From Nitrospira sp. UBA2082 (GTDB taxonomy: Bacteria > Nitrospirota > Nitrospiria > Nitrospirales > Nitrospiraceae), in contig DCZO01000013.1 of NCBI GenBank assembly GCA_002331335.1, positions 103,284 through 167,283 on the forward strand: a stretch of 64,000 bases of DNA, given 5' to 3'. The position numbers and the translations under genes were made by a program. Of the stretch, positions 7,394 through 15,599 are shown piece after piece. Position 1 is the first letter of the stretch, and every line of letters begins with the position of its first letter. A model generated the notes under the pieces. It worked only from the letters and a program-made list of their open reading frames with translations, searched no databases and had not been told where the DNA came from.

Positions 7394-10300
7394 TGGTCGC
7401 GCGCCTCCTGGACATTTCCCTTCGCCAGCGCATGCTGATTGTGCTGCTCGCCGTCATCATCGGGGCGGGCGGCATCTACGCGTTCAGGACCATCCCCATC
7501 GACGCGTTCCCGGACGTGACCAGCGTACTGGTACAGGTCGTCACCAAGGCGCCTGGCCTCTCGCCGGCCGAAGTCGAGCGGCTTGTCACGTACCCCATCG
7601 AATTGCAGCTGACAGGCGTTCCCTCGCTGACCGAAATGCGCTCCCTCACCAAGGTCGGCCTCTCGCTCATCACGATCGTCTTTGATGATTCCATGGACAT
7701 CAATCTCGCGCGCCAGCTGGTGCTCGAACGGCTGCTCGAAGTGAAAGAGCTGCTGCCGCCTGCCGCCGATCCGATGCTGGTGCCGAACAGCACCGGACTG
7801 GGTGAGGTCTATCAATACTACTTGGAGGGGCGTCAGGGGACTGCGCGGCATGCGGAAGAGGAGCATCGCCGCTTGATCGACGAACGGACTATTCAAGACT
7901 GGATCATCAGGCCGCTGCTCAAAAGCACACCGGAAGTGATCGACGTCAATTCGATGGGCGGCTATGTCAAGCAGTACCAAGTGTTGGTCGAGCCGGGCAT
8001 GCTGCGCAAGTACAACCTTTCGTTGCAAGAGGTATTTCAGGCGGTGGCCAGCAACAACTCCAACGCCGGCGGCAATATCCTGGAAAAACATGCTGAAAAG
8101 TACATCGTGCGGGGGCGTGGTCTCATCCGTTCTCTCCAGGACATCGAACGAATCGTCGTGAAGGAAGTTGACGGGACACCGGTGTTCGTGGGGGATGTGG
8201 CGCAGGTGCACATCGACCATGCGGTCCGGCACGGCGCCACCTTGCTGAACGGCGACCGGGAAGTTGTCAGCGGCATCGTCCTCATGCTGCGCGGCGGCAA
8301 CGCGCGCGAGGTGGTCGAGGGTATCAAGGCCAGGATTGAGGACATCCATGCCAAACAGCTCTTGCCGGACGGGTTGCGGATCGTGCCGTTTTATGACCGC
8401 ATTGAGTTGATCACGGCGGCGTTGAATACGGTGTACAAGGCCCTGGCCGAAGGGGTCATTCTCGTTATTGTCGTGCTCTTCCTTTTCCTCGGCAATATTC
8501 GAAGCGCTCTGATCGTCGTCGGCACCCTTATTCTCGGCCCATTGGCCACCTTCATCGTGATGGGCCAGACCAGCTTGACCGCCAACCTCATGTCCCTGGG
8601 TGGATTGACCATTGCCATCGGCATGATGGTGGATGGGTCGGTCGTCGTCGTGGAGAACGTCTATCGCCACCTTTCGGAACATTCGAGCGCCGGTGTGCCC
8701 AAGCTGCGTCTGATTACCGACGCGGTGAAGGAAGTGGGCCAGCCTGTGGTTTTCGGTATTCTCATCATCATTTTGGTCTTCCTGCCACTGCTCTCCCTTC
8801 AGGGCATGGAAGGCAAGATGTTCAAGCCGCTCGCCTACACCATTATGATCGCCTTGCTGGTGTCCTTGGTCTTATCGCTCACCCTGTCGCCTGTATTGTG
8901 TTCCCTGATGCTCACACGGGGGAGCGAGGAAGACCCGTGGATCGTCCGAGGGGCGAAAGGTGTCTATGCTCCGGTGCTCCGGTGGGCGTTGGGGCATCGA
9001 ACGATCGTGCTGACCATGGCGATCGCGGCGTTGATTGGCAGCTTGATGCTCATGCCATTTTTGGGGAGTGAATTTATCCCCATCCTGAACGAAGGGTCGA
9101 TCGCTCCGCAGACGATCCGGTTGCCGAGCGTCTCGCTCAATGCCTCGATCGACATCGAGAAGCGCATGCAACAGGCGATCATGGAAATTCCCGAAGTGGA
9201 AATGGTGGTGTCGAAGATCGGCCGCACGGAGCTGGGGAACGATCCGCAGGAACCAAATGAAAGCGATCCCGTTGTCCGGCTGCGCCCGCTCGACCAATGG
9301 ACGACCGCGAAGACGATGCCGCAGTTGATGCAAAAAGTCCGTGAGCGGCTGACGCAGATTTCCGGCGCGACCTTCCTCATCAGCCAGCCGATCCAACAGC
9401 GGGTCGACGAGCTGATCTCCGGCGTGCGGACGGAAGCCACGGTCAAGTTATTCGGCGAAGACCTGGAGATGCTCCGAGACAAGGCCACGGAGATCGCCGG
9501 TGTGCTGGCAACCGTTCGAGGGGTTCGCGATATCAAGGTCGAGCAGCTGTTCGGGCAACCCTATCTCACGATCGACGTCGACCGCGGCAAGATTGCCCGG
9601 CATGGTCTCAACGTCGCCGATGTGCGGCAGATCATCACGACGGCGATCGGCGGCCAGGCCGCGACACGGGTCTACGAGGGACAACAGCGGTTCGATCTGG
9701 TGGTGCGATTCCCCGAACAGTACCGGGACAGCGTGGAAACGATCAGCAACATTCTGCTCACGGATGGCGCCGGGGCGCTGATTCCCTTGGCCGACCTCGG
9801 TACCGTGCAGCTGGAAGAGGGACCTGGTCGGATCAGCCGCGAGAAGCTCCAGCGCTATGTCTCAATCGGGTTCAACACGCTGGGGCGCGACATCGGTAGT
9901 CTAGTCAAAGAGGCGCAGGAAAAGATCGCGACCCAAGTCCATCTTCCGAGCGGCTATACGGTGACGTGGGGCGGATCATTCGAGAATATGGAGCGGGCAA
10001 TGGCCAAGTTGCGCGTGATCGTGCCGATCACGATCGGGCTGATCTTTATGCTGCTCTACTCGACATTCAACTCTCTCCGCCAGGCTACGCTCATTATTCT
10101 GAACCTGCCGTTCGCGTTGATCGGGGGGATCGTCGCGCTCTGGCTGACGGGAGAATATCTCAGCGTACCGGCGTCCGTCGGGTTCATCAATTTGTTCGGC
10201 GTGGCTGTGCTGAACGGGATCGTCCTCGTGTCCTACATGAACAAACTCCGCGAGGACGGATACAGTCTGGACGAAGCGGTCACGTCGGGGGCTTTGCTCC

Positions 10301-10581
10301 GGCTGCGCCCCGTGCTGATGACGGCGCTTGTTGCGTTGCTGGGGCTGGTTCCGCTGGCTTTTGCGAATGGAATCGGGTCGGAGGTGCAGCGCCCGCTGGC
10401 GATCGTCGTCATCGGCGGCCTGGTGACCTCGACCTTGCTCACCTTGATTCTGTTGCCCGTCTTGTACCGATGGCTGGAAGGCCGATCGGCTGAGGGGGCG
10501 CTCCCATCGAACCGGCAATCAGGGGAGGCTGGAAACGGGTTCGACGAGACAGCGGCAGGGACACATCTGCACGGGTCGTAA
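7393..10581 (+). CDS. Heavy-metal RND efflux pump, CusA/CzcA family
   Basis: 1062 residues, the usual size of HAE/HME-RND pumps, with 12 predicted membrane spans in two sets of six. Family landmarks include PIDAFPDVTSVLVQVVTKAP near the N-terminus, TNLMSLGG-type ANLMSLGGLTIAIGMMVDGS in TM4 and VGFINLFGVAVLNGIVLVS in TM10. The DFGxxVDGA-like acidic site of Czc pumps appears here as AIGMMVDGSVVVVENV, keeping the Asp of the proton relay. It pumps cations from periplasm or cytoplasm using proton force. Substrate (Cu/Ag versus Co/Zn/Cd) cannot be fixed from what I can see. The tail after the last span is short and acidic. Confidence 0.93.
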   Translation: MVARLLDISLRQRMLIVLLAVIIGAGGIYAFRTIPIDAFPDVTSVLVQVVTKAPGLSPAEVERLVTYPIELQLTGVPSLTEMRSLTKVGLSLITIVFDDSMDINLARQLVLERLLEVKELLPPAADPMLVPNSTGLGEVYQYYLEGRQGTARHAEEEHRRLIDERTIQDWIIRPLLKSTPEVIDVNSMGGYVKQYQVLVEPGMLRKYNLSLQEVFQAVASNNSNAGGNILEKHAEKYIVRGRGLIRSLQDIERIVVKEVDGTPVFVGDVAQVHIDHAVRHGATLLNGDREVVSGIVLMLRGGNAREVVEGIKARIEDIHAKQLLPDGLRIVPFYDRIELITAALNTVYKALAEGVILVIVVLFLFLGNIRSALIVVGTLILGPLATFIVMGQTSLTANLMSLGGLTIAIGMMVDGSVVVVENVYRHLSEHSSAGVPKLRLITDAVKEVGQPVVFGILIIILVFLPLLSLQGMEGKMFKPLAYTIMIALLVSLVLSLTLSPVLCSLMLTRGSEEDPWIVRGAKGVYAPVLRWALGHRTIVLTMAIAALIGSLMLMPFLGSEFIPILNEGSIAPQTIRLPSVSLNASIDIEKRMQQAIMEIPEVEMVVSKIGRTELGNDPQEPNESDPVVRLRPLDQWTTAKTMPQLMQKVRERLTQISGATFLISQPIQQRVDELISGVRTEATVKLFGEDLEMLRDKATEIAGVLATVRGVRDIKVEQLFGQPYLTIDVDRGKIARHGLNVADVRQIITTAIGGQAATRVYEGQQRFDLVVRFPEQYRDSVETISNILLTDGAGALIPLADLGTVQLEEGPGRISREKLQRYVSIGFNTLGRDIGSLVKEAQEKIATQVHLPSGYTVTWGGSFENMERAMAKLRVIVPITIGLIFMLLYSTFNSLRQATLIILNLPFALIGGIVALWLTGEYLSVPASVGFINLFGVAVLNGIVLVSYMNKLREDGYSLDEAVTSGALLRLRPVLMTALVALLGLVPLAFANGIGSEVQRPLAIVVIGGLVTSTLLTLILLPVLYRWLEGRSAEGALPSNRQSGEAGNGFDETAAGTHLHGS

Positions 10582-10591
10582 GGAGGAGGCG

Positions 10592-10948
10592 ATGAGGGCG
10601 CCACATATCTGGATAGGCGTGATGCTCCTGGTCGTGCTGGGAAACGGAGAGCCGGCGGCCTACGGACAGCCAGGCGCGGATCCTTCACAAGCTCGAATTG
10701 AAAAAGGAAAGAAGGTGTTCGTCAAGCACTGCGCCGGCTGCCATGGAGCCGAAGGCAAGGGGGACGGTTACAAATTGTTGGGGGCCGACCCGGCCAATCT
10801 CACGGCATCTGCGACAAAGAAGAAATCCGACGCGCTCTTGCTCAATACGATTCATGAAGGCAAATCAAGCATGCCCTCGTGGAAAGTTCGGTTGTCGGAG
10901 CAGGACAGCCGGGACGTCCTGGCGTACATTCGAACGCTCTCACGATAA
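10592..10948 (+). CDS. Small periplasmic c-type cytochrome (class I)
   Basis: 118 residues. A signal peptide covers about the first 25. C47-x-x-C50-H51 (HCAGCHG) binds one haem c, and the Met of SSMPSWK is a likely sixth ligand. The remaining helix DSRDVLAYIRTLS closes the class I fold. It is a short cytochrome of the cytochrome c551/CccA type that would carry electrons in the periplasm. It begins 10 bases after the RND pump stop, behind the strong site AAGGAGGAGG, so it belongs to the efflux transcript; a redox role in metal stress is possible but unproven. Confidence 0.88.
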   Translation: MRAPHIWIGVMLLVVLGNGEPAAYGQPGADPSQARIEKGKKVFVKHCAGCHGAEGKGDGYKLLGADPANLTASATKKKSDALLLNTIHEGKSSMPSWKVRLSEQDSRDVLAYIRTLSR

Positions 10949-11014
10949 CCCTCCATCGGTTCTCGTTCTGATTGTCACCGTTGGGTTGAAAGAAGAAACC
11001 ACGGAAGGGCTACG

Positions 11015-11090
11015 TGGTGCCGAGGGACAGAATCGAACTGTCGACACCAGCCTTTTCAGGGCTGTGCTCTACCAACTGAGCTACCTCGGC
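11015..11090 (-). tRNA. tRNA-Phe (anticodon GAA), CCA encoded
   Basis: Reading the minus strand gives a 76-nt cloverleaf. The acceptor GCCGAGG pairs with CCUCGGC and is followed by ACCA. The D-arm is AGCUCAGUUGGUAGAGC. The anticodon stem CAGCC/GGCUG encloses the loop CUGAAAA with anticodon GAA. The T-arm GACAG/CUGUC has the loop UUCGAUU. All stems pair and the 3' CCA is in the DNA. Confidence 0.97.
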
Positions 11091-11364
11091 ACGTCTAGTG
11101 ATCGCGGCGGGATTGGGTGGATAGGGAGCGGGGCACTGATCTCACCGACCAATCGCCAACCGACGCGCATCTTACCAAGATGACGCGGCCGAGTTCCACA
11201 TCTTTTACATGCGACGGGCAGGATCGATGATTGGCCTGCCCCTATGTGTTCTGACAAAGAGTGAAAACTCTGTCCATGATGTGGGCCCTCAGGTATGATT
11301 TGTGCTGAAATTGGCTGTATGCAATCAACTATCTTTGGAGTCTTGTACAACAGGAGATACCGTC

Positions 11365-11646
11365 ATGCCGTCGGTTCATCTGGTTGCGGACAAGGAGCAG
11401 GGGAGCGATACGCCGCCGGGTGAAGTCCCGCGCGCCGTTTCCACTCCACGGAGCGCGTGGGGCTACTTAATGACGGGGGCAGTGCTCCTGGCGATTATCG
11501 CCACGTGGCTGGTCTGGTTCTCTGCCTTCATTCAGCGGAAATTTCACGAAGAAGACATCCGCGCAGCCTGCCAGCGTGTGATGCCCGAGACCACGGACCG
11601 TTGTGTTGATACGGTGGTGATCCAGCGGGGCGGTGTGCGGCGGTGA
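11365..11646 (+). CDS. Small single-span membrane protein of unknown function
   Basis: 93 residues from the ATG at 11365, chosen because CAGGAG lies 8 bases upstream; the frame is also open to 11302. The N-terminal ~35 residues are soluble and Pro-rich, followed by one membrane span (LMTGAVLLAIIATWLVWFSA) and a basic/acidic C-terminus with two Cys (ACQRVM, DRCVDT). I do not recognise the family. The stop overlaps the GTG of the next gene (GTGA), which encodes an outer-membrane barrel, so the two are probably coupled. Confidence 0.68.
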   Translation: MPSVHLVADKEQGSDTPPGEVPRAVSTPRSAWGYLMTGAVLLAIIATWLVWFSAFIQRKFHEEDIRAACQRVMPETTDRCVDTVVIQRGGVRR

Positions 11647-12668
11647 GACCAACTCTCGCAAGAATAGGTTGTCTGCTGACGCTTGTCCTTTGCCTGCCGC
11701 CGGTGTGGTCTTCTGCCAGTGCTCAAGAACCGGAGCCGACAAAGCGACTGAAAGTGGAACTCGGCCTCGGCACGTGGATCAGTGTCGGCGATAGCCGGTG
11801 GAGTCATAACGCCTCCTCACAATCACCTCTCGGAAATCCGACCTCCCGATTGACCTACAGCGACCATTCAACAAACGTGGTCGAGTTCACCGCGAAAATT
11901 TCAGTGGGCCCTCGTTTCTTCGGCCGATTGAATATAGGCGGAGCGTCCATTGGCGGGGGGCGTCTCACAGACGACGATTTTCTCACTCCTGATCGTGGCA
12001 ACCCATCTTTACGGACACATAGCGATATCACCGGATCTGGGATGTATTATCTGAATGCGGATGCCGGGGCGCGGATTCTGAATTTTCCGAACAGCCGAGG
12101 TAGTCTTGACGCCTTGGTCGGGTTTCAATATTGGCGGCAGAAACATGAAGCCTCTGGAGTCCGGCAGGTGTCCTGCTCGGCGGCTGGAGCCACGATCGAT
12201 TTGGATCCCACTGATCCCGCTTTCAATCCACTGTGTGTGCCAGGCAATCCCCCGACCCCCAATTCCCAACTAGCTATCTCAAACACCAATACGTGGTATT
12301 CTCTTCGGACCGGTCTCCAAACGGAATATCGCATCACGCGGTGGTTGAGTGTCCACGGTTCCGCTGTGATCAAACCTATCAACCTATTCATAAACGAAGA
12401 TACGCACCACCTTCGTACTCCGAGTGAGTTTCAGGACCCAAGTTTTACGATGCGCGGAATTGGTTTCGGTGCGGATGCCGATATCGCCGCCAGAGTCTAT
12501 TTCACGAAAGCGCTGTCCGGCCAGGTGGGCTATCGCGTGTGGTGGAACCGAATGATCGATGGTACCTGGAAAAGCCATCTGGCCAATGGACAAACGTTCT
12601 CTTTCCCCTTGGTTGAAATGGAATCGCTCCGCCACGGACTCACCGCCAGCCTCGCGTACAGTTTTTAA
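11643..12668 (+). CDS. Outer-membrane beta-barrel protein, omptin-like pattern
   Basis: 341 residues starting at a GTG that overlaps the preceding stop. A signal peptide ends about ASAQE. The mature chain alternates short amphipathic strands and closes with LTASLAYSF, where the terminal Phe is the classical outer-membrane sorting residue. The segment SRWSHNASS, then NPTSRLTYSDHSTN, resembles the N-terminal strands of omptins and related Nitrospira barrel proteins, but I cannot confirm the protease Asp/His pairs. It could be a structural porin-like barrel. Function is therefore open. Confidence 0.75.
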   Translation: MRPTLARIGCLLTLVLCLPPVWSSASAQEPEPTKRLKVELGLGTWISVGDSRWSHNASSQSPLGNPTSRLTYSDHSTNVVEFTAKISVGPRFFGRLNIGGASIGGGRLTDDDFLTPDRGNPSLRTHSDITGSGMYYLNADAGARILNFPNSRGSLDALVGFQYWRQKHEASGVRQVSCSAAGATIDLDPTDPAFNPLCVPGNPPTPNSQLAISNTNTWYSLRTGLQTEYRITRWLSVHGSAVIKPINLFINEDTHHLRTPSEFQDPSFTMRGIGFGADADIAARVYFTKALSGQVGYRVWWNRMIDGTWKSHLANGQTFSFPLVEMESLRHGLTASLAYSF

Positions 12669-12678
12669 GAATCACCCG

Positions 12679-13743
12679 TTATCGCCTGGATCGGCCTGAC
12701 GGCATGGTCTCATCCTCGTACTCGTGGAACAGCCGTTTGGTTTCGGGATGCAGGTGGTTGGGATGGCCGGAGGGGATGGCGGCCGTTTTGAAGAGCGGCA
12801 CCAGCTTGCCGTTCGGATGGAGGTAGCCGGCCCGAAGCGGCACGGTCCGTTTGCTGTGTCGGACCAATCGGCTGGCCGTTGGGCGGATCGAGGTCAGCCA
12901 ATCGGCAATGTCCTGCGGATTCCCGATCGAGGCGGACAGCAGCAACAACTTCGCTTGTGACGGACAGAAGATGATGGTTTCTTCCCACACCACGCCGCGT
13001 TCAGGATCGGCGATGTATTGCGATTCGTCCAGGATGACGAGCCCCAACGTATCCAGCCGGACATCGATCTCGCCGCTGGCCGCATCGTAGAGCAAATTCC
13101 GTAGAATCTCCGTGGTCATGATTAATAAGGGCGCTTGCCCGTTTTCCTGCCGATCGCCCGTCAAAATGCCCACCTTGTCCGAGCCAAAGATCTTGGAGAA
13201 CTCGGTGAATTTCGTGTTGGACAAGGCTTTCAATGGCGAGGTGTAAATGACGGTGCGATTGTCCTCCATGGCCCGCCGTGCGGCTTCCACGGCCACATAG
13301 GTTTTTCCGCTTCCAGTCGGGACACTGACCACGACGTCGGTGTCGTCCAGTGCGGCTAATGCCTCGCTCTGCCACGGGTCCGGGACAAACGGCTGGGGGG
13401 GCGGCACACCAAGACCCTCGAGCCAGGCCGTCAGGGAGACGGCGGGTTCTGAGGTTTCCGGTTCTCCTCCTCGGTTCGGTGATCGTTTCTGAGGGGGCGA
13501 TGGGACACGGTGGGCCGTCCGAGTGGCACCCGGAGGCAGTTGAGATTGACCCTGCCGGTCGATGATCAGCGTCTGCAAATCGGATTCGAGCCCCGCAAGA
13601 TTCTGGCTCGAATGTTGGAGGAGCAACTCGATGAGGCGGCGTTTGCCGGCTCGGAAATGCCGATGCACACGGCCGCGGGCCAAGCGATGCAGGACCGCCA
13701 CCGGCTGCTGCGCGAGAAGTCGTTCAAGTTCGTCGGTCGTCAC
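12679..13743 (-). CDS. RecA1 (ATP-binding) half of a split Ski2-like superfamily 2 helicase
   Basis: 354 residues from the GTG complementary to 13741-13743, which overlaps the stop of the upstream gene (GTGA); the frame is open further but only inside that gene. Residues 1-115 are a basic helical N-domain. FVPDPWQSEAL (~119-129) is the Q-like motif, VPTGSGKT (141-148) is Walker A, ILDESQ (~237-242) is motif II with Gln in place of the usual His, and LSAS (269-272) is motif III. Similarity ends soon after VPLRAGYLHPNGKLVPLF (~301-318), a segment that normally leads into RecA2. Motifs IV-VI are absent and are encoded by the gene just upstream. Both halves are needed for an ATPase site. Confidence 0.88.
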   Translation of the reverse strand: MTTDELERLLAQQPVAVLHRLARGRVHRHFRAGKRRLIELLLQHSSQNLAGLESDLQTLIIDRQGQSQLPPGATRTAHRVPSPPQKRSPNRGGEPETSEPAVSLTAWLEGLGVPPPQPFVPDPWQSEALAALDDTDVVVSVPTGSGKTYVAVEAARRAMEDNRTVIYTSPLKALSNTKFTEFSKIFGSDKVGILTGDRQENGQAPLLIMTTEILRNLLYDAASGEIDVRLDTLGLVILDESQYIADPERGVVWEETIIFCPSQAKLLLLSASIGNPQDIADWLTSIRPTASRLVRHSKRTVPLRAGYLHPNGKLVPLFKTAAIPSGHPNHLHPETKRLFHEYEDETMPSGRSRR

Positions 13744-15599
13744 GGCAATTCCTCCAGTACGCCGCGGCGAATCAGGGCGATCGCTTTCGCGGCGGAGTCC
13801 GCCAACCCTGGATGGGTGGCGTGCAGCGTATGGATTTGCGACAGAAACTCCAAGGTTCTTGCCAGCAACCGATAAATATCGCCTTCCGCCATGGTGGTCA
13901 ACCGGCACAGCCCAATCCAGGTGAGCGTCGGATCGGCGATCCAGCGTTCGGCGACCGCCGCGATATCGGCTCTGAGGAGCGGAGGATCTTCATACGGTGA
14001 CAGGCTCTCAGCCAGCTTCCGCACCTGACCGAGGAGCGAGCTGAGTCCCGTGCTGATACGTGGAAAGGCACCGGGACGGTCGTCGTCATGCGCGATACTG
14101 GCCATGACTCCGGTGAGCAATGCCGGGTCCGCTCCGGCAAAGGCCTCGGCCCTGATCAGCTCAGTGATCAACAGCGAATGATCAATGCGGATCAGGCGCG
14201 CCCATTCCCCGTCGTCCGTGAGATGGGCTGAGGGTGTGAGATAGCCGAATGTCTGGAGCACCTCGACCCGTTCCTGGAACCGATGCCACAAGCTGGCCCT
14301 CAGGGCCTGGATGGATTTGGTGTGGCGGTGTTGTTCTTGGCGAAGCCGTGATGCTACCGCGACATCTTTCTGGCACGCCGGACGCGACGAACAGGTCGGG
14401 CAGGGGAAGTCGCCCAACGATTGGACGATCGCGTCGGGAAGCGACTCGGACACTTTCGGTACTATGATAGGCAGCGTCGGAAGCCTGGTCGGCAGTTCCG
14501 TCAGTTGGTAGTGCAGTTCGTCGAAGGAGGCCGCCGAACACCAAGGGAACGCGGAGGTTTCGTCACACTCGAAGACGCGGTCGAAGACCTCCGCAACGGT
14601 TGCCGCGGGACATTCTGTCACCGCACCGTCGGGCCGGAGGACGGAAATCATCGGATTCCGTTGGCCCTTGCTCCGGTATTGGCGCAGGACGATCCCCCGG
14701 CCCCGCGTGAGTCCTACCACTCGTCCCGGGGTCATGAAATGAAACCTGGCGGTCAGTTCGGGCGATTCTTGTTGTTTGACCTGCAGGCGATGGGGCCGTT
14801 GCCTGCGGGCCTGGTCGAAGGTCTGCCATTGCGTGATCCAGTCCGTGCAGACACGAGGCCCGAAGGGTTCCATCTGAACATGGAGCGTGTCCAGTTTGCG
14901 CTCCAGCAGTTCGGCCCGTTGGTTAAGTTGGAATTGGGCAAAGCTCTTGGCCAGGATCGCGTGAATTTGTTCATGCGGATGGGCTTTTAACAGATTGAGC
15001 ACCATGGGATACGTAATCGTAAATTGGCTGTCGATGGATTCCGGGTGACCCGTCAGTCCCTTCGTCAGGACGCCGAGATCGATGTAGGGGGAGGGCGTGA
15101 TCACGGCAAATCCCACCTGATCTTTTCCCCGACGGCCGGCACGGCCTGCAATCTGCTGTACTTCGCCGATGGTGAGATCCGTGAAGTCACGCGCCTTACG
15201 GATGCTGGATTGGGTGATCACCACGGTGCGCGCGGGAAAATCCACGCCGGCAGCCAGGGTTGTGGTGGCAAACACGGCATCGAGACATCCCTGGCGCATG
15301 AGTTCTTCGATCGCGATCTTCCAGGAGGGGAGATGGCCGGCATGATGCGCGGCCACGCCGATGCGCCGTACCGTGGGAATGAGCGGATGCTCCGCTACGC
15401 TGGGATAATTCGCAATCACCCGATCGAGCGCTGCGGCGATGACCTCCTGCCGCGCGGGCGGAAGCACGATGTCGGCGACGTCGAACGACTCCATCGCTTC
15501 GTCACAGGCCCGGCGCGAAGTGAGAAATACGATGGCGGGGGTCAGATGCTTCTGGCGAAGGGCGGTAATCAGGTCAACCGGATGAATCGACGGCGGCAT
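13740..15599 (-). CDS. RecA2 and C-terminal half of a split Ski2-like helicase
   Basis: 619 residues. AIVFLTSRR (22-30) is motif IV, FATTTLAAGVDFPARTVVI (~110-128) motif V and QIAGRAGRRGKDQ (149-161) motif VI. There is no Walker A or DExx box. The sequence begins directly at the RecA2 boundary. After RecA2 come a winged-helix-like region and a long C-terminal part with CPTCSSRPACQK, a likely zinc-binding site, then DSHCT-type helices (FGYLTPSAHLTDDGEWARLI). The product should pair with the RecA1 half encoded next. The start lies inside the 3' end of glgC (26-bp overlap), so glgC and both helicase halves form one transcript. The order of halves is reversed relative to normal Ski2 proteins. Confidence 0.88.
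   Translation of the reverse strand: MPPSIHPVDLITALRQKHLTPAIVFLTSRRACDEAMESFDVADIVLPPARQEVIAAALDRVIANYPSVAEHPLIPTVRRIGVAAHHAGHLPSWKIAIEELMRQGCLDAVFATTTLAAGVDFPARTVVITQSSIRKARDFTDLTIGEVQQIAGRAGRRGKDQVGFAVITPSPYIDLGVLTKGLTGHPESIDSQFTITYPMVLNLLKAHPHEQIHAILAKSFAQFQLNQRAELLERKLDTLHVQMEPFGPRVCTDWITQWQTFDQARRQRPHRLQVKQQESPELTARFHFMTPGRVVGLTRGRGIVLRQYRSKGQRNPMISVLRPDGAVTECPAATVAEVFDRVFECDETSAFPWCSAASFDELHYQLTELPTRLPTLPIIVPKVSESLPDAIVQSLGDFPCPTCSSRPACQKDVAVASRLRQEQHRHTKSIQALRASLWHRFQERVEVLQTFGYLTPSAHLTDDGEWARLIRIDHSLLITELIRAEAFAGADPALLTGVMASIAHDDDRPGAFPRISTGLSSLLGQVRKLAESLSPYEDPPLLRADIAAVAERWIADPTLTWIGLCRLTTMAEGDIYRLLARTLEFLSQIHTLHATHPGLADSAAKAIALIRRGVLEELP

Noticed and set aside
7213..8682. 489-residue minus-strand open frame under the RND pump gene
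   Set aside because: It lies antisense to the well-supported adaptor and CusA/CzcA genes, is His/Asp/Gln-rich as expected of a complementary frame in GC-rich DNA, and has no domain.
12679..15599. Reading the split helicase as one gene broken by a frameshift
   Set aside because: A frameshift cannot place the RecA2 half before the RecA1 half. The second gene has its own GTG start overlapping the first stop.
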